Source: Larkinella insperata (GTDB taxonomy: Bacteria > Bacteroidota > Bacteroidia > Cytophagales > Spirosomataceae). From it: a stretch of 64,000 bases of DNA. A program made the translations under genes and the position numbers. The DNA lies in contig NZ_CP110973.1 in assembly GCF_026248825.1 (NCBI RefSeq), positions 3,305,001 to 3,369,000 on the forward strand, written 5' to 3'. This document shows positions 26,351 through 33,884 of the stretch, in pieces. The notes under the pieces were generated by a model. The model saw only the letters and a list, made by a program, of their open reading frames with translations. It was not told the origin of the DNA and ran no database searches. Numbering within the stretch: the first letter of the stretch is position 1; each line of letters begins with the position of its first letter.

Positions 26351-27496
26351 ATGAAGCCGAATTCCCGCAGAACCTTCCTTCAGAAAAGCACTTCTTTGGC
26401 CGCCCTGACCATCGGCGGGATCAACGGTGTTCAGGGCCGTGCCGCTTCGCCGGCCGCCGACCCAAGTCTGGACCGTAAGAAATCGGCCGAACTCGCGAAG
26501 GATGCGGGTATGCAGCTCTGCGAGGCTTATTTCTGGGGAATGGAAGAACAGAAAATTGCCCTGACGAAGCAGCTGGACGTGTTTGGGGCGGTGGGCGGCA
26601 TCAACCCCGGTATGGTCAGCCTGAAAGACATCAAACCCTGGGAACTGAAAGCTGTACAGGCGGTGAAGGCAGCCTGGGATAACGTCGGACTGAAGCTGCG
26701 GGTTATTGAAGGTCCCCCGGCGCTGGGTGAAAAAACAAAGCTGGGTCTGCCGGGCCGGGATGAGGAAATTGCCAACTTCATCACCCTGATGAAGAATCTG
26801 ACGCAGGTCGGAATTGATACGATTTGCTACAACTGGATGCCGGTTATTGGCTGGTACCGCACCCAGAACGACAAACCCGGCCGGGGCGGAGCGCTGGTGA
26901 CGGCTTTTGATTACGAAGCCATCAAAAACCTGCCGCCGACTCAATACGGCGAGGTGTCGAAAGAAACGCTCTGGAAAAACCTGGAATACTTTCTGAAAGC
27001 CGTGGTTCCGGAAGCTGAGAAAGTCGGCATGAAGCTGGCGATGCACCCGGACGATCCGCAGGTGGACAGCATTCGGGGCATTGCCCGCATCATGAATACC
27101 GTCGATTCCTTCAAGCGCCTGCTGGAAATCCAGCCCAGCCCGAGCAACGGCATCACCATGTGTCAGGGAAATTTTGCCCTGATGGGCAACGATGATATTC
27201 CGAGCCTCATTGAATACTTCGGCAAACGGAAAAAAATCCATTTCGTCCATTTTCGCAACGTGCGGGGCGGCAAGTTTGCCTTCGAGGAAACCTTCCACGA
27301 CGAGGGCATCATCGACATGTACCAGACCATGAAAGCCTACTATGAAATTGGTTTTAAAGGCCCCATCCGGCCCGACCACGTACCGACGATGGCGGGTGAC
27401 AGCAACCAGCATCCCGGTTACAGCACCATCGGGACCTTATACGCGCTGGGCTACATGCGGGGGCTGATGGAAGCCGTCAGCAAGCGCAGGGTTTGA
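26351..27496 (+). CDS. Mannonate dehydratase family protein with Tat signal
   Basis: 381 residues. A twin-arginine signal S-R-R-T-F-L-Q-K-S is at 5-13, with a hydrophobic stretch to about 30 (V-Q-G-R-A-A). The rest is a UxuA-type TIM barrel. The metal ligands expected from the family are visible: His232 in A-M-H-P-D-D-P-Q, Cys271 in M-C-Q-G-N-F, His300 in F-V-H-F-R-N-V-R-G and Asp342 in R-P-D-H-V-P. The reaction is D-mannonate to 2-keto-3-deoxygluconate in hexuronate breakdown. UxuA is normally cytoplasmic, so the Tat signal is notable, and the protein may act on another sugar acid in the periplasm. It lies 104 bp before a trehalase gene on the same strand. Confidence 0.88.
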   Translation: MKPNSRRTFLQKSTSLAALTIGGINGVQGRAASPAADPSLDRKKSAELAKDAGMQLCEAYFWGMEEQKIALTKQLDVFGAVGGINPGMVSLKDIKPWELKAVQAVKAAWDNVGLKLRVIEGPPALGEKTKLGLPGRDEEIANFITLMKNLTQVGIDTICYNWMPVIGWYRTQNDKPGRGGALVTAFDYEAIKNLPPTQYGEVSKETLWKNLEYFLKAVVPEAEKVGMKLAMHPDDPQVDSIRGIARIMNTVDSFKRLLEIQPSPSNGITMCQGNFALMGNDDIPSLIEYFGKRKKIHFVHFRNVRGGKFAFEETFHDEGIIDMYQTMKAYYEIGFKGPIRPDHVPTMAGDSNQHPGYSTIGTLYALGYMRGLMEAVSKRRV

Positions 27497-27548
27497 TCGG
27501 AGATCAGGCTCTTTCCCGGTAGTTGGGGCATTAGGAGGGGAAAAAAAC

Positions 27549-27577
27549 GTAAACTAACCCCATCGCATTGGGTTTAC
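27549..27577. promoter_or_regulatory. Inverted repeat before trehalase gene
   Basis: GTAAAC (27549-27554) plus CCC (27558-27560) pairs with GGGTTTAC (27570-27577) around a 9-nt loop, with a 3-nt bulge. It sits between the uxuA-like stop and the trehalase start and could be an operator or weak terminator. Confidence 0.35.
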
Positions 27578-27600
27578 TTAACTAAACCTGATGTGATTTT

Positions 27601-29145
27601 ATGGCCGACGCAACGCAGAAGTCTCCCCAAATATACAGTATAGTACCCGCCATTTTACCCCCTGACCAACTGTTTGGTCCGCTGTTTCATGATGTACAGA
27701 TGAAGCCGGTTTTTGCCGATTCCATCACATTTGCCGACTGCTATCCCAAGCGGGCGCCGGAAGAAATCCTGAGCCGGTATGAAATCGAGAAACACCGGGA
27801 TGGGTTTGAGTTGGAGGAATTTGTCTATACCTATTTCCACCTGCCGAAAAACCTGGAGACGGGCCACGTCAGCGATCAGTCGTTGCCCACGGCCGCGCAT
27901 TTAAACCAGATGTGGCCGGTTTTTAAGCGGCAGTCCGAGCCTTTATGTTCGATGTTGCCTCTTCCCAGGCCCTACATTGTTCCGGGCGGGCGGTTTCGGG
28001 GGCTCTATTACTGGGATAGTTACTTCACGATGCTTGGGCTACGGGTCTCGGGCGAAAATGAACTGATCCGGGACATGGTCGAAAATTTCGCTCATTTGAT
28101 TGATACCTACGGCCATATTCCGAACGCCAACCGCAGCTATTACCTGACCCGGTCGCAACCGCCGTTTTTTGCGCTGATGGTGCGGTTGCTTTCTGAAATT
28201 GACGGTCCGGACGTGCTGGTGCGCTACCTGCCCCATATGCAGAAAGAATACAATTACTGGATGGACGGGTATTTTCGGCTCAACGATCACGAAGGGGCTT
28301 TCCGGCGCGTGGTCGTGTTGCCCGATGGCGGCATCTTAAACCGGTACTGGGACGATTCGTCGGCCCCCCGCCCTGAATCGTACCGGGAGGACGTTGAACT
28401 GGCGCATGAAGCGGCTCCCTACGGCGTCTCACCCGGTGCGTTGTACCGTCATATCCGGGCGGCCTGCGAATCCGGCTGGGATTTCAGTTGCCGCTGGTTT
28501 GGCGATCCGGAACACCTGGCCACCATTCACACCACCGACATTATTCCCGTAGACCTGAACTGCTTGCTGTACGATCTGGAAATAACCCTGTCGGATGCCT
28601 ATCTCCAGAGTTCGTTTCGGGAACCGTTTGAGCACTTCCGACAAAAAGCGGAGGCCCGACGAAAAGCCATCATGACGTATCTCTGGGACGAACAACGGCA
28701 TTTTTTCATGGATTACAACATCGTTTCCCACAAATCAACACCGGTTTTGTCGCTGGCGGCTGTGTTTCCCCTGTTCTTCGGGCTGGCCTCCGACGAACAA
28801 GCGGCTCATGTTCACAAGCACATTGCGAAAAGCTTTTTAAAAGAAGGCGGAGTGGTTTCAACGGTTCTGGAAAGCGGGCAGCAATGGGATTTTCCGAATG
28901 GGTGGGCACCCCTGCAATGGATCACCCACCAGGGCCTGATGAAGTACGGCTTTACGGACACGGCTACTGAAATTAAAAACCGCTGGATGGCGCTCAATGA
29001 CAAGGTATTTCGGGATACCGGTAAGATGATGGAAAAATACAACGTCGTAGATACCAGCTTACCGGCGGGTGGTGGGGAATACCCCAACCAGGATGGTTTT
29101 GGCTGGACCAACGGCATTTATCTGGCTCTGCAAGCTGCTGACTAA
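27601..29145 (+). CDS. Trehalase (glycoside hydrolase family 37), cytoplasmic type
   Basis: 514 residues, close to the length of bacterial trehalases without the signal peptide. Both family signatures are present: P-G-G-R-F-R-G-L-Y-Y-W-D-S-Y (128-141) and Q-W-D-F-P-N-G-W-A-P (428-437). The catalytic acid is predicted as Asp294 in E-S-G-W-D-F-S-C-R-W and the base as Glu493 in G-G-G-E-Y-P-N-Q-D-G-F-G-W-T-N-G. It splits alpha,alpha-trehalose into two glucoses. No signal peptide is visible, so a cytosolic (TreF-like) location is inferred. It follows the mannonate dehydratase-like gene, hinting at a small sugar-use unit, although substrates differ. Confidence 0.93.
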   Translation: MADATQKSPQIYSIVPAILPPDQLFGPLFHDVQMKPVFADSITFADCYPKRAPEEILSRYEIEKHRDGFELEEFVYTYFHLPKNLETGHVSDQSLPTAAHLNQMWPVFKRQSEPLCSMLPLPRPYIVPGGRFRGLYYWDSYFTMLGLRVSGENELIRDMVENFAHLIDTYGHIPNANRSYYLTRSQPPFFALMVRLLSEIDGPDVLVRYLPHMQKEYNYWMDGYFRLNDHEGAFRRVVVLPDGGILNRYWDDSSAPRPESYREDVELAHEAAPYGVSPGALYRHIRAACESGWDFSCRWFGDPEHLATIHTTDIIPVDLNCLLYDLEITLSDAYLQSSFREPFEHFRQKAEARRKAIMTYLWDEQRHFFMDYNIVSHKSTPVLSLAAVFPLFFGLASDEQAAHVHKHIAKSFLKEGGVVSTVLESGQQWDFPNGWAPLQWITHQGLMKYGFTDTATEIKNRWMALNDKVFRDTGKMMEKYNVVDTSLPAGGGEYPNQDGFGWTNGIYLALQAAD

Positions 29146-29160
29146 TACAGCGTAAAGGCT

Positions 29161-30396
29161 TCAGTTAACAAGAAATGGACTCGAAACCGACACGTTCCGG
29201 TGGTCTTTCAGGTAGAAGAAACCGTACTGAAACCCTTCCTTCGGCATCGGACTGGTGACGGTTCGGGTTTTCGGATCAACCGTTGCTTGCTGCTTCGACC
29301 AAACCCGCTGCTCGTTGAGCGAAGTGGTGTCGTTGGAATAATGAAACTCGGCGGTGAGGATGGATACGGGCGACTGGTACGCCAGGCGGAGCGTCGAATC
29401 GTCAGCAACCACCGGCGCGACCTGCACCAGCGGAACCCCGTCGTTGAGCACGCTTTCGAAAAAATACCGGATTTCGTGCGGTATCCAGCCCGCTTCGTGG
29501 CCGTGCGCCATGTTTGGAATCAGGCACATTGTCCGCTGATTGGCCGAAACCAGGCTGTAGGTTTTGTGGTACGGGATCACGTTGTAGAAGCGATCCGTAT
29601 TGCCGTTAACGAACAGAAATTTCGGCTGGGCATACGGCAGGTAGGCCGACGGATCGAAAAATTTCATCCATTTCCGACGGCTACCCGCCGAAAGCTGGCT
29701 GATCGGTTTTTTGAAAATGTCGGACTCGTCGTAGTAGCCACACCCGTAGACCGGGGCGGCTGCCTTGAACCGATTGTCCAGACTGGCGACGAGGCAGGTC
29801 AGGTAGCCACCCCAACTGATGCCCGTGACCGCCGTTTTTGACGCGTCCACTTCCGGCAGAGCCCGCAGCAGCGAGTGGGCCAGAATGGCGCTGGATACGG
29901 CCTGATACGTCCACATATCCTTTAAAGCGGCTTTTTCCAGTTTTAAAAACTTATCGACATCGCCCTGATCGGGTCCGGCCAGCGCCAGTCGCTGGCCGTC
30001 GGCTCCCTTGCCCGCCAGATCCATCGCGATGGCGGCATACCCGTCAGCGGCCCATTTTTCGACCCACTCTTTAAACGCCTTTCCACCCCCGCCGTGGATC
30101 AAAACGACGCCCGGAAACGTCCGTTTGCCCGTGGCCTTGCCCCGAATTAGATCGGGATTGGAATAATACGCGAACACCCGGGTGGGTTTCCCTTCGTAAT
30201 CCGCACTCTGATAAAGCAACGAGTGAACCGGGCCGGTTTGATCCAGCCATTCCACCGCCGGAGCTTTACTCAGGGCGTTCAGATCCCACGGCAGCGAGTC
30301 CGTTTTTATAGCGCTGGCGTCGATGCCGGGAACGGTTTTGTTTTGGGCAAACCCCGCCGTAAGGCTGAGCAGAAAAAACACGAGTAACGCTTTCAT
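29161..30396 (-). CDS. Secreted acetyl-xylan-esterase/dienelactone-hydrolase-like alpha/beta-hydrolase
   Basis: 411 residues with signal peptide (M-K-A-L-L-V-F-F-L-L...F-A-Q, about 18). The oxyanion-side motif H-G-G-G-G is at 101-105, the nucleophile elbow G-I-S-W-G-G has Ser194, the probable acid is Asp268 (N-G-N-T-D-R-F) and the probable base is His298 or His300 (A-H-G-H). A beta-rich C-terminal extension (about 320-411) may be an added sandwich domain. The family contains deacetylases of xylan or other glycans and broader esterases; the substrate is not predictable. It converges on the trehalase gene with 15 bp between the stops and is divergent from the PadR gene at 30610. Confidence 0.82.
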   Translation of the reverse strand: MKALLVFFLLSLTAGFAQNKTVPGIDASAIKTDSLPWDLNALSKAPAVEWLDQTGPVHSLLYQSADYEGKPTRVFAYYSNPDLIRGKATGKRTFPGVVLIHGGGGKAFKEWVEKWAADGYAAIAMDLAGKGADGQRLALAGPDQGDVDKFLKLEKAALKDMWTYQAVSSAILAHSLLRALPEVDASKTAVTGISWGGYLTCLVASLDNRFKAAAPVYGCGYYDESDIFKKPISQLSAGSRRKWMKFFDPSAYLPYAQPKFLFVNGNTDRFYNVIPYHKTYSLVSANQRTMCLIPNMAHGHEAGWIPHEIRYFFESVLNDGVPLVQVAPVVADDSTLRLAYQSPVSILTAEFHYSNDTTSLNEQRVWSKQQATVDPKTRTVTSPMPKEGFQYGFFYLKDHRNVSVSSPFLVN

Positions 30397-30487
30397 CAGT
30401 TGAGGGGAGGAGTTTTGGAATCAAAAACAAAAGACCCATTCTGCGCTAAAATACTGTTCATGAACGGCTTTAAGCCACGTTCGCAAC

Positions 30488-30582
30488 CGGACAAAAACTG
30501 TCCGAAATCGTACAACGGTTTTCGGCTAACCTGCCCAGAAAAGCGATTCAGGCATCTTTATCACCTTGGCAGGACATTTGAT
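30488..30582 (+). promoter_or_regulatory. Putative sigma-54-type promoter with enhancer-like boxes (PadR 30610)
   Basis: Half-sites CGGACA (30488-30493) and TGTCCG (30499-30504) are followed by AAATCGTACA; a near copy stands before 40066. The -24/-12-like element is TGGCAGGACATTTGAT from 30567, inside CCTTGGCAnnnCATTTG, a block also found before the second PadR gene at the same distance from its ATG. Confidence 0.55.
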
Positions 30583-30609
30583 CAGCAAATATGGAACTAA
30601 TTAATCGCG

Positions 30610-30948
30610 ATGAAACGCAGCTACTTAGGGGAGTTTGAGGAGATCGTACTGCTCACGGTTGCCGTGCTGGAAGGGGGAGCCTATGGTGTCGCCATTACGC
30701 ACGAAATTATTGAGCAAACCGGCCGTTCGGTGCGGCTGAACCAGATTCATTCGGCGCTGGAACGGCTGGAGGAGAAAGGCATGGTGAAGTCGGAAATGGG
30801 CGAACCCACGGCCGAGCGCGGGGGCCGTCGAAAGCGGCTGTTCACCGTCACGGCCTACGGTCGGCGGACGCTGGAAGAAATTCAGGAAGTACGCGCCAGC
30901 TTCTGGACCCGCCTGCTAAACCCGTTCAAACCCGTAACCAGCCTTTGA
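30610..30948 (+). CDS. PadR-family transcriptional regulator
   Basis: 112 residues, the usual size for the small (PadR-s2) form. The winged-helix core is Y-L-G-E-F-E-E-I-V-L-L-T-V...Y-G-V-A-I-T-H-E-I (about 5-38), then the recognition region I-H-S-A-L-E-R-L-E-E-K-G-M-V (47-60) and wing G-G-R-R-K-R-L-F-T-V-T (74-84). A short C-terminal helix probably makes the dimer. It lies 103 bp before a permease gene carrying the prefix domain that is typically coupled with PadR genes in Bacteroidota and Acidobacteria. It likely represses the operon 30610-36503 and itself. It is 60-70% similar by eye to the regulator at 36725. Confidence 0.9.
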   Translation: MKRSYLGEFEEIVLLTVAVLEGGAYGVAITHEIIEQTGRSVRLNQIHSALERLEEKGMVKSEMGEPTAERGGRRKRLFTVTAYGRRTLEEIQEVRASFWTRLLNPFKPVTSL

Positions 30949-31051
30949 GGAGCTGAGCGTTAAATGGGAAGAATCAAAAGTTAATAATAAACGCATTTTG
31001 AAACTCGATTATACCGTAAAACTCATCATTCATAACTCTTAACTTTTCCTT

Positions 31052-33673
31052 ATGCCCCCGCCCCAATTGGCCGACCGACTTCTGAAGCTTTTCTGCGCTG
31101 CCGACCGGCTCGAGGAGGTGCAGGGCGACTTGCACGAAGAGTTCGCCTGGCAGGTTCAGCGGGTGGGTGAACGGCGGGCCCGACTGCGGTATTGGTGCGA
31201 CGTGCTGGGGTTTCTTAAACCGTTTGCCATCAAGCGTAAATCGAATGATCATTCCCCCAATCCTTTATTCAGTCCGTCTATGTTGCAAAATTATGTCAAA
31301 ATCGCCTGGCGGAACTTGGTGAAAAACCAAACCTATGCCTTGATCAACGTTACCGGCCTGGCCCTGGGCATCGGCGCAGCGCTCCTGATTTTTGCGCTGG
31401 TTCGCTACCATTATTCCATTGATAAACACCACCAGAAGTACGATCGCATTTACCGGGTAACCACGCGGTTTGTGACCCCCGAAGGTAATTTTGATATCGC
31501 TGGCGTACCTTATCCGCTGGGAAAGGCGCTCGGGAATGACCACCCCGACATTGAACAGGTGGCAATGATTGACCAGTATCGGGACCTCTTGGTGACCCTA
31601 CCGATGCGCAATGGTCCCGACCGGAAGTTCAAGGAGGCTCATCAGGTGGGGGCTTTCGTCCAACCGGCTTATTTCCGAATTTTCGATTACCGCTGGCTGG
31701 TGGGCGGACCGGCGGAACTGACCCGGCCGAATACCGTGGTGATCAGCGCCGAAAACGCGACGAAATACTTTGGTACGACCCAGGTAGTCGGAAAAGTCAT
31801 CCGGCTCAACGCGATCCTGAATGCCCGGATTGTGGGCGTTTTTGAGGATTATAAGGATAATACCGATTTCGCTTACCCGATTATGGCTTCCTGGGCCAGC
31901 CTGAAGGAATTTCAAGGGCGTTCGTTACCCGACGATTTTGATGGAATCAACGGCGATACCCAGTGCTTTGTGAGTCTGGACAATCGCTTCACCGCAGCCG
32001 ACTGGGACCGGCAGATGCTGGCTTTCGTAAAAAAATACAAACCGCACGGCGTGAAGGACACTCAGTTTCTGATGCAGCCGCTGTCGGCCATTCACTTCGC
32101 AACGGATACGGGTGGGGTTAGTCGGGGCCTGATCGGGTCGCTGGTGGCCATTGGCTTTTTTCTCATCCTGACGGCCAGCATCAACTTCGTCAACCTGGCT
32201 ACGGCGCAGGCCCTCAACCGATCGCGGGAGGTGGGCGTGCGGAAAGTGCTGGGTAGCACGCGGGTGCAATTGTTCTGGCAGTTTATCGGCGAAACGGCTT
32301 TGCTGACCCTGGCTGCCACGGCTCTGGCGCTGCTATTTTTTCAGATTGGGCAACAACTGGCGCAGGAAAAGCTGCACGGCGTTTTCAGGTTTACCTTCTA
32401 CTACGACCCAACCGTGCTGGGCTGGCTGGTGCTGCTCATCATCACCGTCATTGTCCTTTCCGGGCTTTATCCGGCCCTGGTGCTGGCCGGTTTCAAACCG
32501 GTGCTGGCGCTGGCAGGCCGGATCACGACCCGGCAGGTGGGCGGGTTTTCGGTCCGGCGGAGTCTGGTCGTTACCCAGTTCGCGATTTCCCAGATGCTGA
32601 TTGTGGGCATGGTCGTCATTGCCAATCAGTTGCAGTATATTCAGAACAAAGACCTGGGTTTCCGTCAGGAGGCTATACTGACGGTCAATCTGCCTGATTC
32701 TCCGTTGCAGGATGTCGGGAAAATGAACGCATTCCGGAACCTGACTATGGCCATTCCGGAGGTAAAGAACGTGAGCTACTCCGTCGGGGGACCGCCCCAG
32801 TCGGGCTGGATTAGCCAGACGATGATCAAATTCGACACCCGGCCGGAGCCCGAAAAATTCACCACCCAGCAACGCTTTATTGATGCCCACTACCTGGACG
32901 TCTACGGTCTGAAGCTGGTGGCCGGGCGGAATCTCCAACCCGCCGATACCTCCCGCGAAGTGCTGGTCAACGAAGCGTTTGTCAAGGCGCTCGGGATAAA
33001 AAATCCGACGGAGGTGCTGGGCAAATTCGTGCACAACGGGCGCGGACTCGAAGTGGTGGGGGTCTTGAAAGACTTCAATCAGAATAACCTCAAAAGCGGC
33101 ATTGCGCCCCTCTTCCTGACCACCCAGGCCACCAGCTATCACACCGCCAACCTGCAACTGCACAACGGAAATTACAAACGGGTGATCGATCAGCTGGAAA
33201 AGCAATACAACCAGCTGTATCCGGACAGTTATTTCAGCGCGCAGTTTGTGGACGAGCAGTTGCAGGAAAACTACGTTCAGGAGCAGACGATGGCCAAACT
33301 GGTCAATTTCTTCGCGGGCATTGCGGTCGTTATCGGTGGCCTGGGTTTATACGGACTCGTGCTGTTCATGGCGGCCCAGAAGACAAAGGAAATTGGCGTC
33401 CGGAAAGTGCTGGGTGCCAGCATCGGCGATATTCTGTGGCTATTCGGCCGGGAGTTTTTCCGACTGATCTTCGTGGCCTTTCTGGTGGCGACACCGGTGG
33501 CGTGGTGGGTCATGAACCACTGGTTGCAGGACTTCGTGTACCGCATCGACATCGGCCCCGGCATTTTCGGCCTGGCGCTGTTGGCAACGGTCCTAACAGC
33601 CGCGGTGACGGTCAGTTTCCAGAGCATCAAAGCCGCCCTGATGAACCCGGTTCGCTCGCTGCGCTCGGAATAA
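31052..33673 (+). CDS. Permease prefix domain 2-containing FtsX/MacB-type ABC permease (paralogue 10)
   Basis: 873 residues. An extra N-terminal cytoplasmic domain (1-60: L-A-D-R-L-L-K-L-F...E-E-V-Q-G-D-L-H-E-E-F...R-V-G-E-R-R-A-R) precedes the normal permease start M-L-Q-N-Y-V-K-I-A-W at 77. EVGVRK is at 393-398 and EIGVRK at about 780. The second coupling segment continues G-D-I-L-W-L-F-G-R-E-F-F-R-L, a variant shared with the protein at 33885. Tail NPVRSLRSE. The prefix domain is known from transporters encoded next to PadR regulators and may sense or dock a partner. Start ATG 31052 is set by the prefix domain. It probably shares a transcript with the PadR gene upstream. Confidence 0.94.
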   Translation: MPPPQLADRLLKLFCAADRLEEVQGDLHEEFAWQVQRVGERRARLRYWCDVLGFLKPFAIKRKSNDHSPNPLFSPSMLQNYVKIAWRNLVKNQTYALINVTGLALGIGAALLIFALVRYHYSIDKHHQKYDRIYRVTTRFVTPEGNFDIAGVPYPLGKALGNDHPDIEQVAMIDQYRDLLVTLPMRNGPDRKFKEAHQVGAFVQPAYFRIFDYRWLVGGPAELTRPNTVVISAENATKYFGTTQVVGKVIRLNAILNARIVGVFEDYKDNTDFAYPIMASWASLKEFQGRSLPDDFDGINGDTQCFVSLDNRFTAADWDRQMLAFVKKYKPHGVKDTQFLMQPLSAIHFATDTGGVSRGLIGSLVAIGFFLILTASINFVNLATAQALNRSREVGVRKVLGSTRVQLFWQFIGETALLTLAATALALLFFQIGQQLAQEKLHGVFRFTFYYDPTVLGWLVLLIITVIVLSGLYPALVLAGFKPVLALAGRITTRQVGGFSVRRSLVVTQFAISQMLIVGMVVIANQLQYIQNKDLGFRQEAILTVNLPDSPLQDVGKMNAFRNLTMAIPEVKNVSYSVGGPPQSGWISQTMIKFDTRPEPEKFTTQQRFIDAHYLDVYGLKLVAGRNLQPADTSREVLVNEAFVKALGIKNPTEVLGKFVHNGRGLEVVGVLKDFNQNNLKSGIAPLFLTTQATSYHTANLQLHNGNYKRVIDQLEKQYNQLYPDSYFSAQFVDEQLQENYVQEQTMAKLVNFFAGIAVVIGGLGLYGLVLFMAAQKTKEIGVRKVLGASIGDILWLFGREFFRLIFVAFLVATPVAWWVMNHWLQDFVYRIDIGPGIFGLALLATVLTAAVTVSFQSIKAALMNPVRSLRSE

Positions 33674-33695
33674 GGAGTGATCAGTTAAAAGTGAA

Positions 33696-33878
33696 GAGTG
33701 AAGAGTTAAAAATAAGCTGCCGCAGTGGAACTGCCGCAGTTCCACTGCGGCAGCCATTGGATGACAAAATGACGAATAAATCAGGCCCGTTCACCTACGT
33801 ATTTACGCCTTAGTGCAGCCACGAGGTATGAATCCTGCGGTAGCTTATTCTTAACTTTTAATTTTTAACTCTTCACTC
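33696..33878. repeat. Small terminal-inverted-repeat element enclosing a perfect hairpin
   Basis: An 18-bp arm GAGTGAAGAGTTAAAAAT (33696-33713) recurs as its exact reverse complement at 33861-33878; AATAAGCT also recurs inverted just inside. The 147-bp interior contains a 17-bp perfect hairpin (33717-33733 with 33737-33753, CCG loop). The unit fills almost the whole gap between two prefix-permease genes. No ORF of note. Confidence 0.65.
33717..33753. terminator. 17-bp perfect GC-rich hairpin with 3-nt loop
   Basis: CTGCCGCAGTGGAACTG (33717-33733) and CAGTTCCACTGCGGCAG (33737-33753) are exact reverse complements. No T-tract follows, so it is an unusual intrinsic terminator at best; an mRNA-processing or stability hairpin between two genes of the operon is an alternative. 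Confidence 0.5.
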
Positions 33879-33884
33879 ATCACG

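Noticed and set aside
26333..27412. 359-codon minus-strand open frame opposite the uxuA-like gene
   Set aside because: The plus strand has a Tat signal and a complete metal site; the minus frame has no family features.
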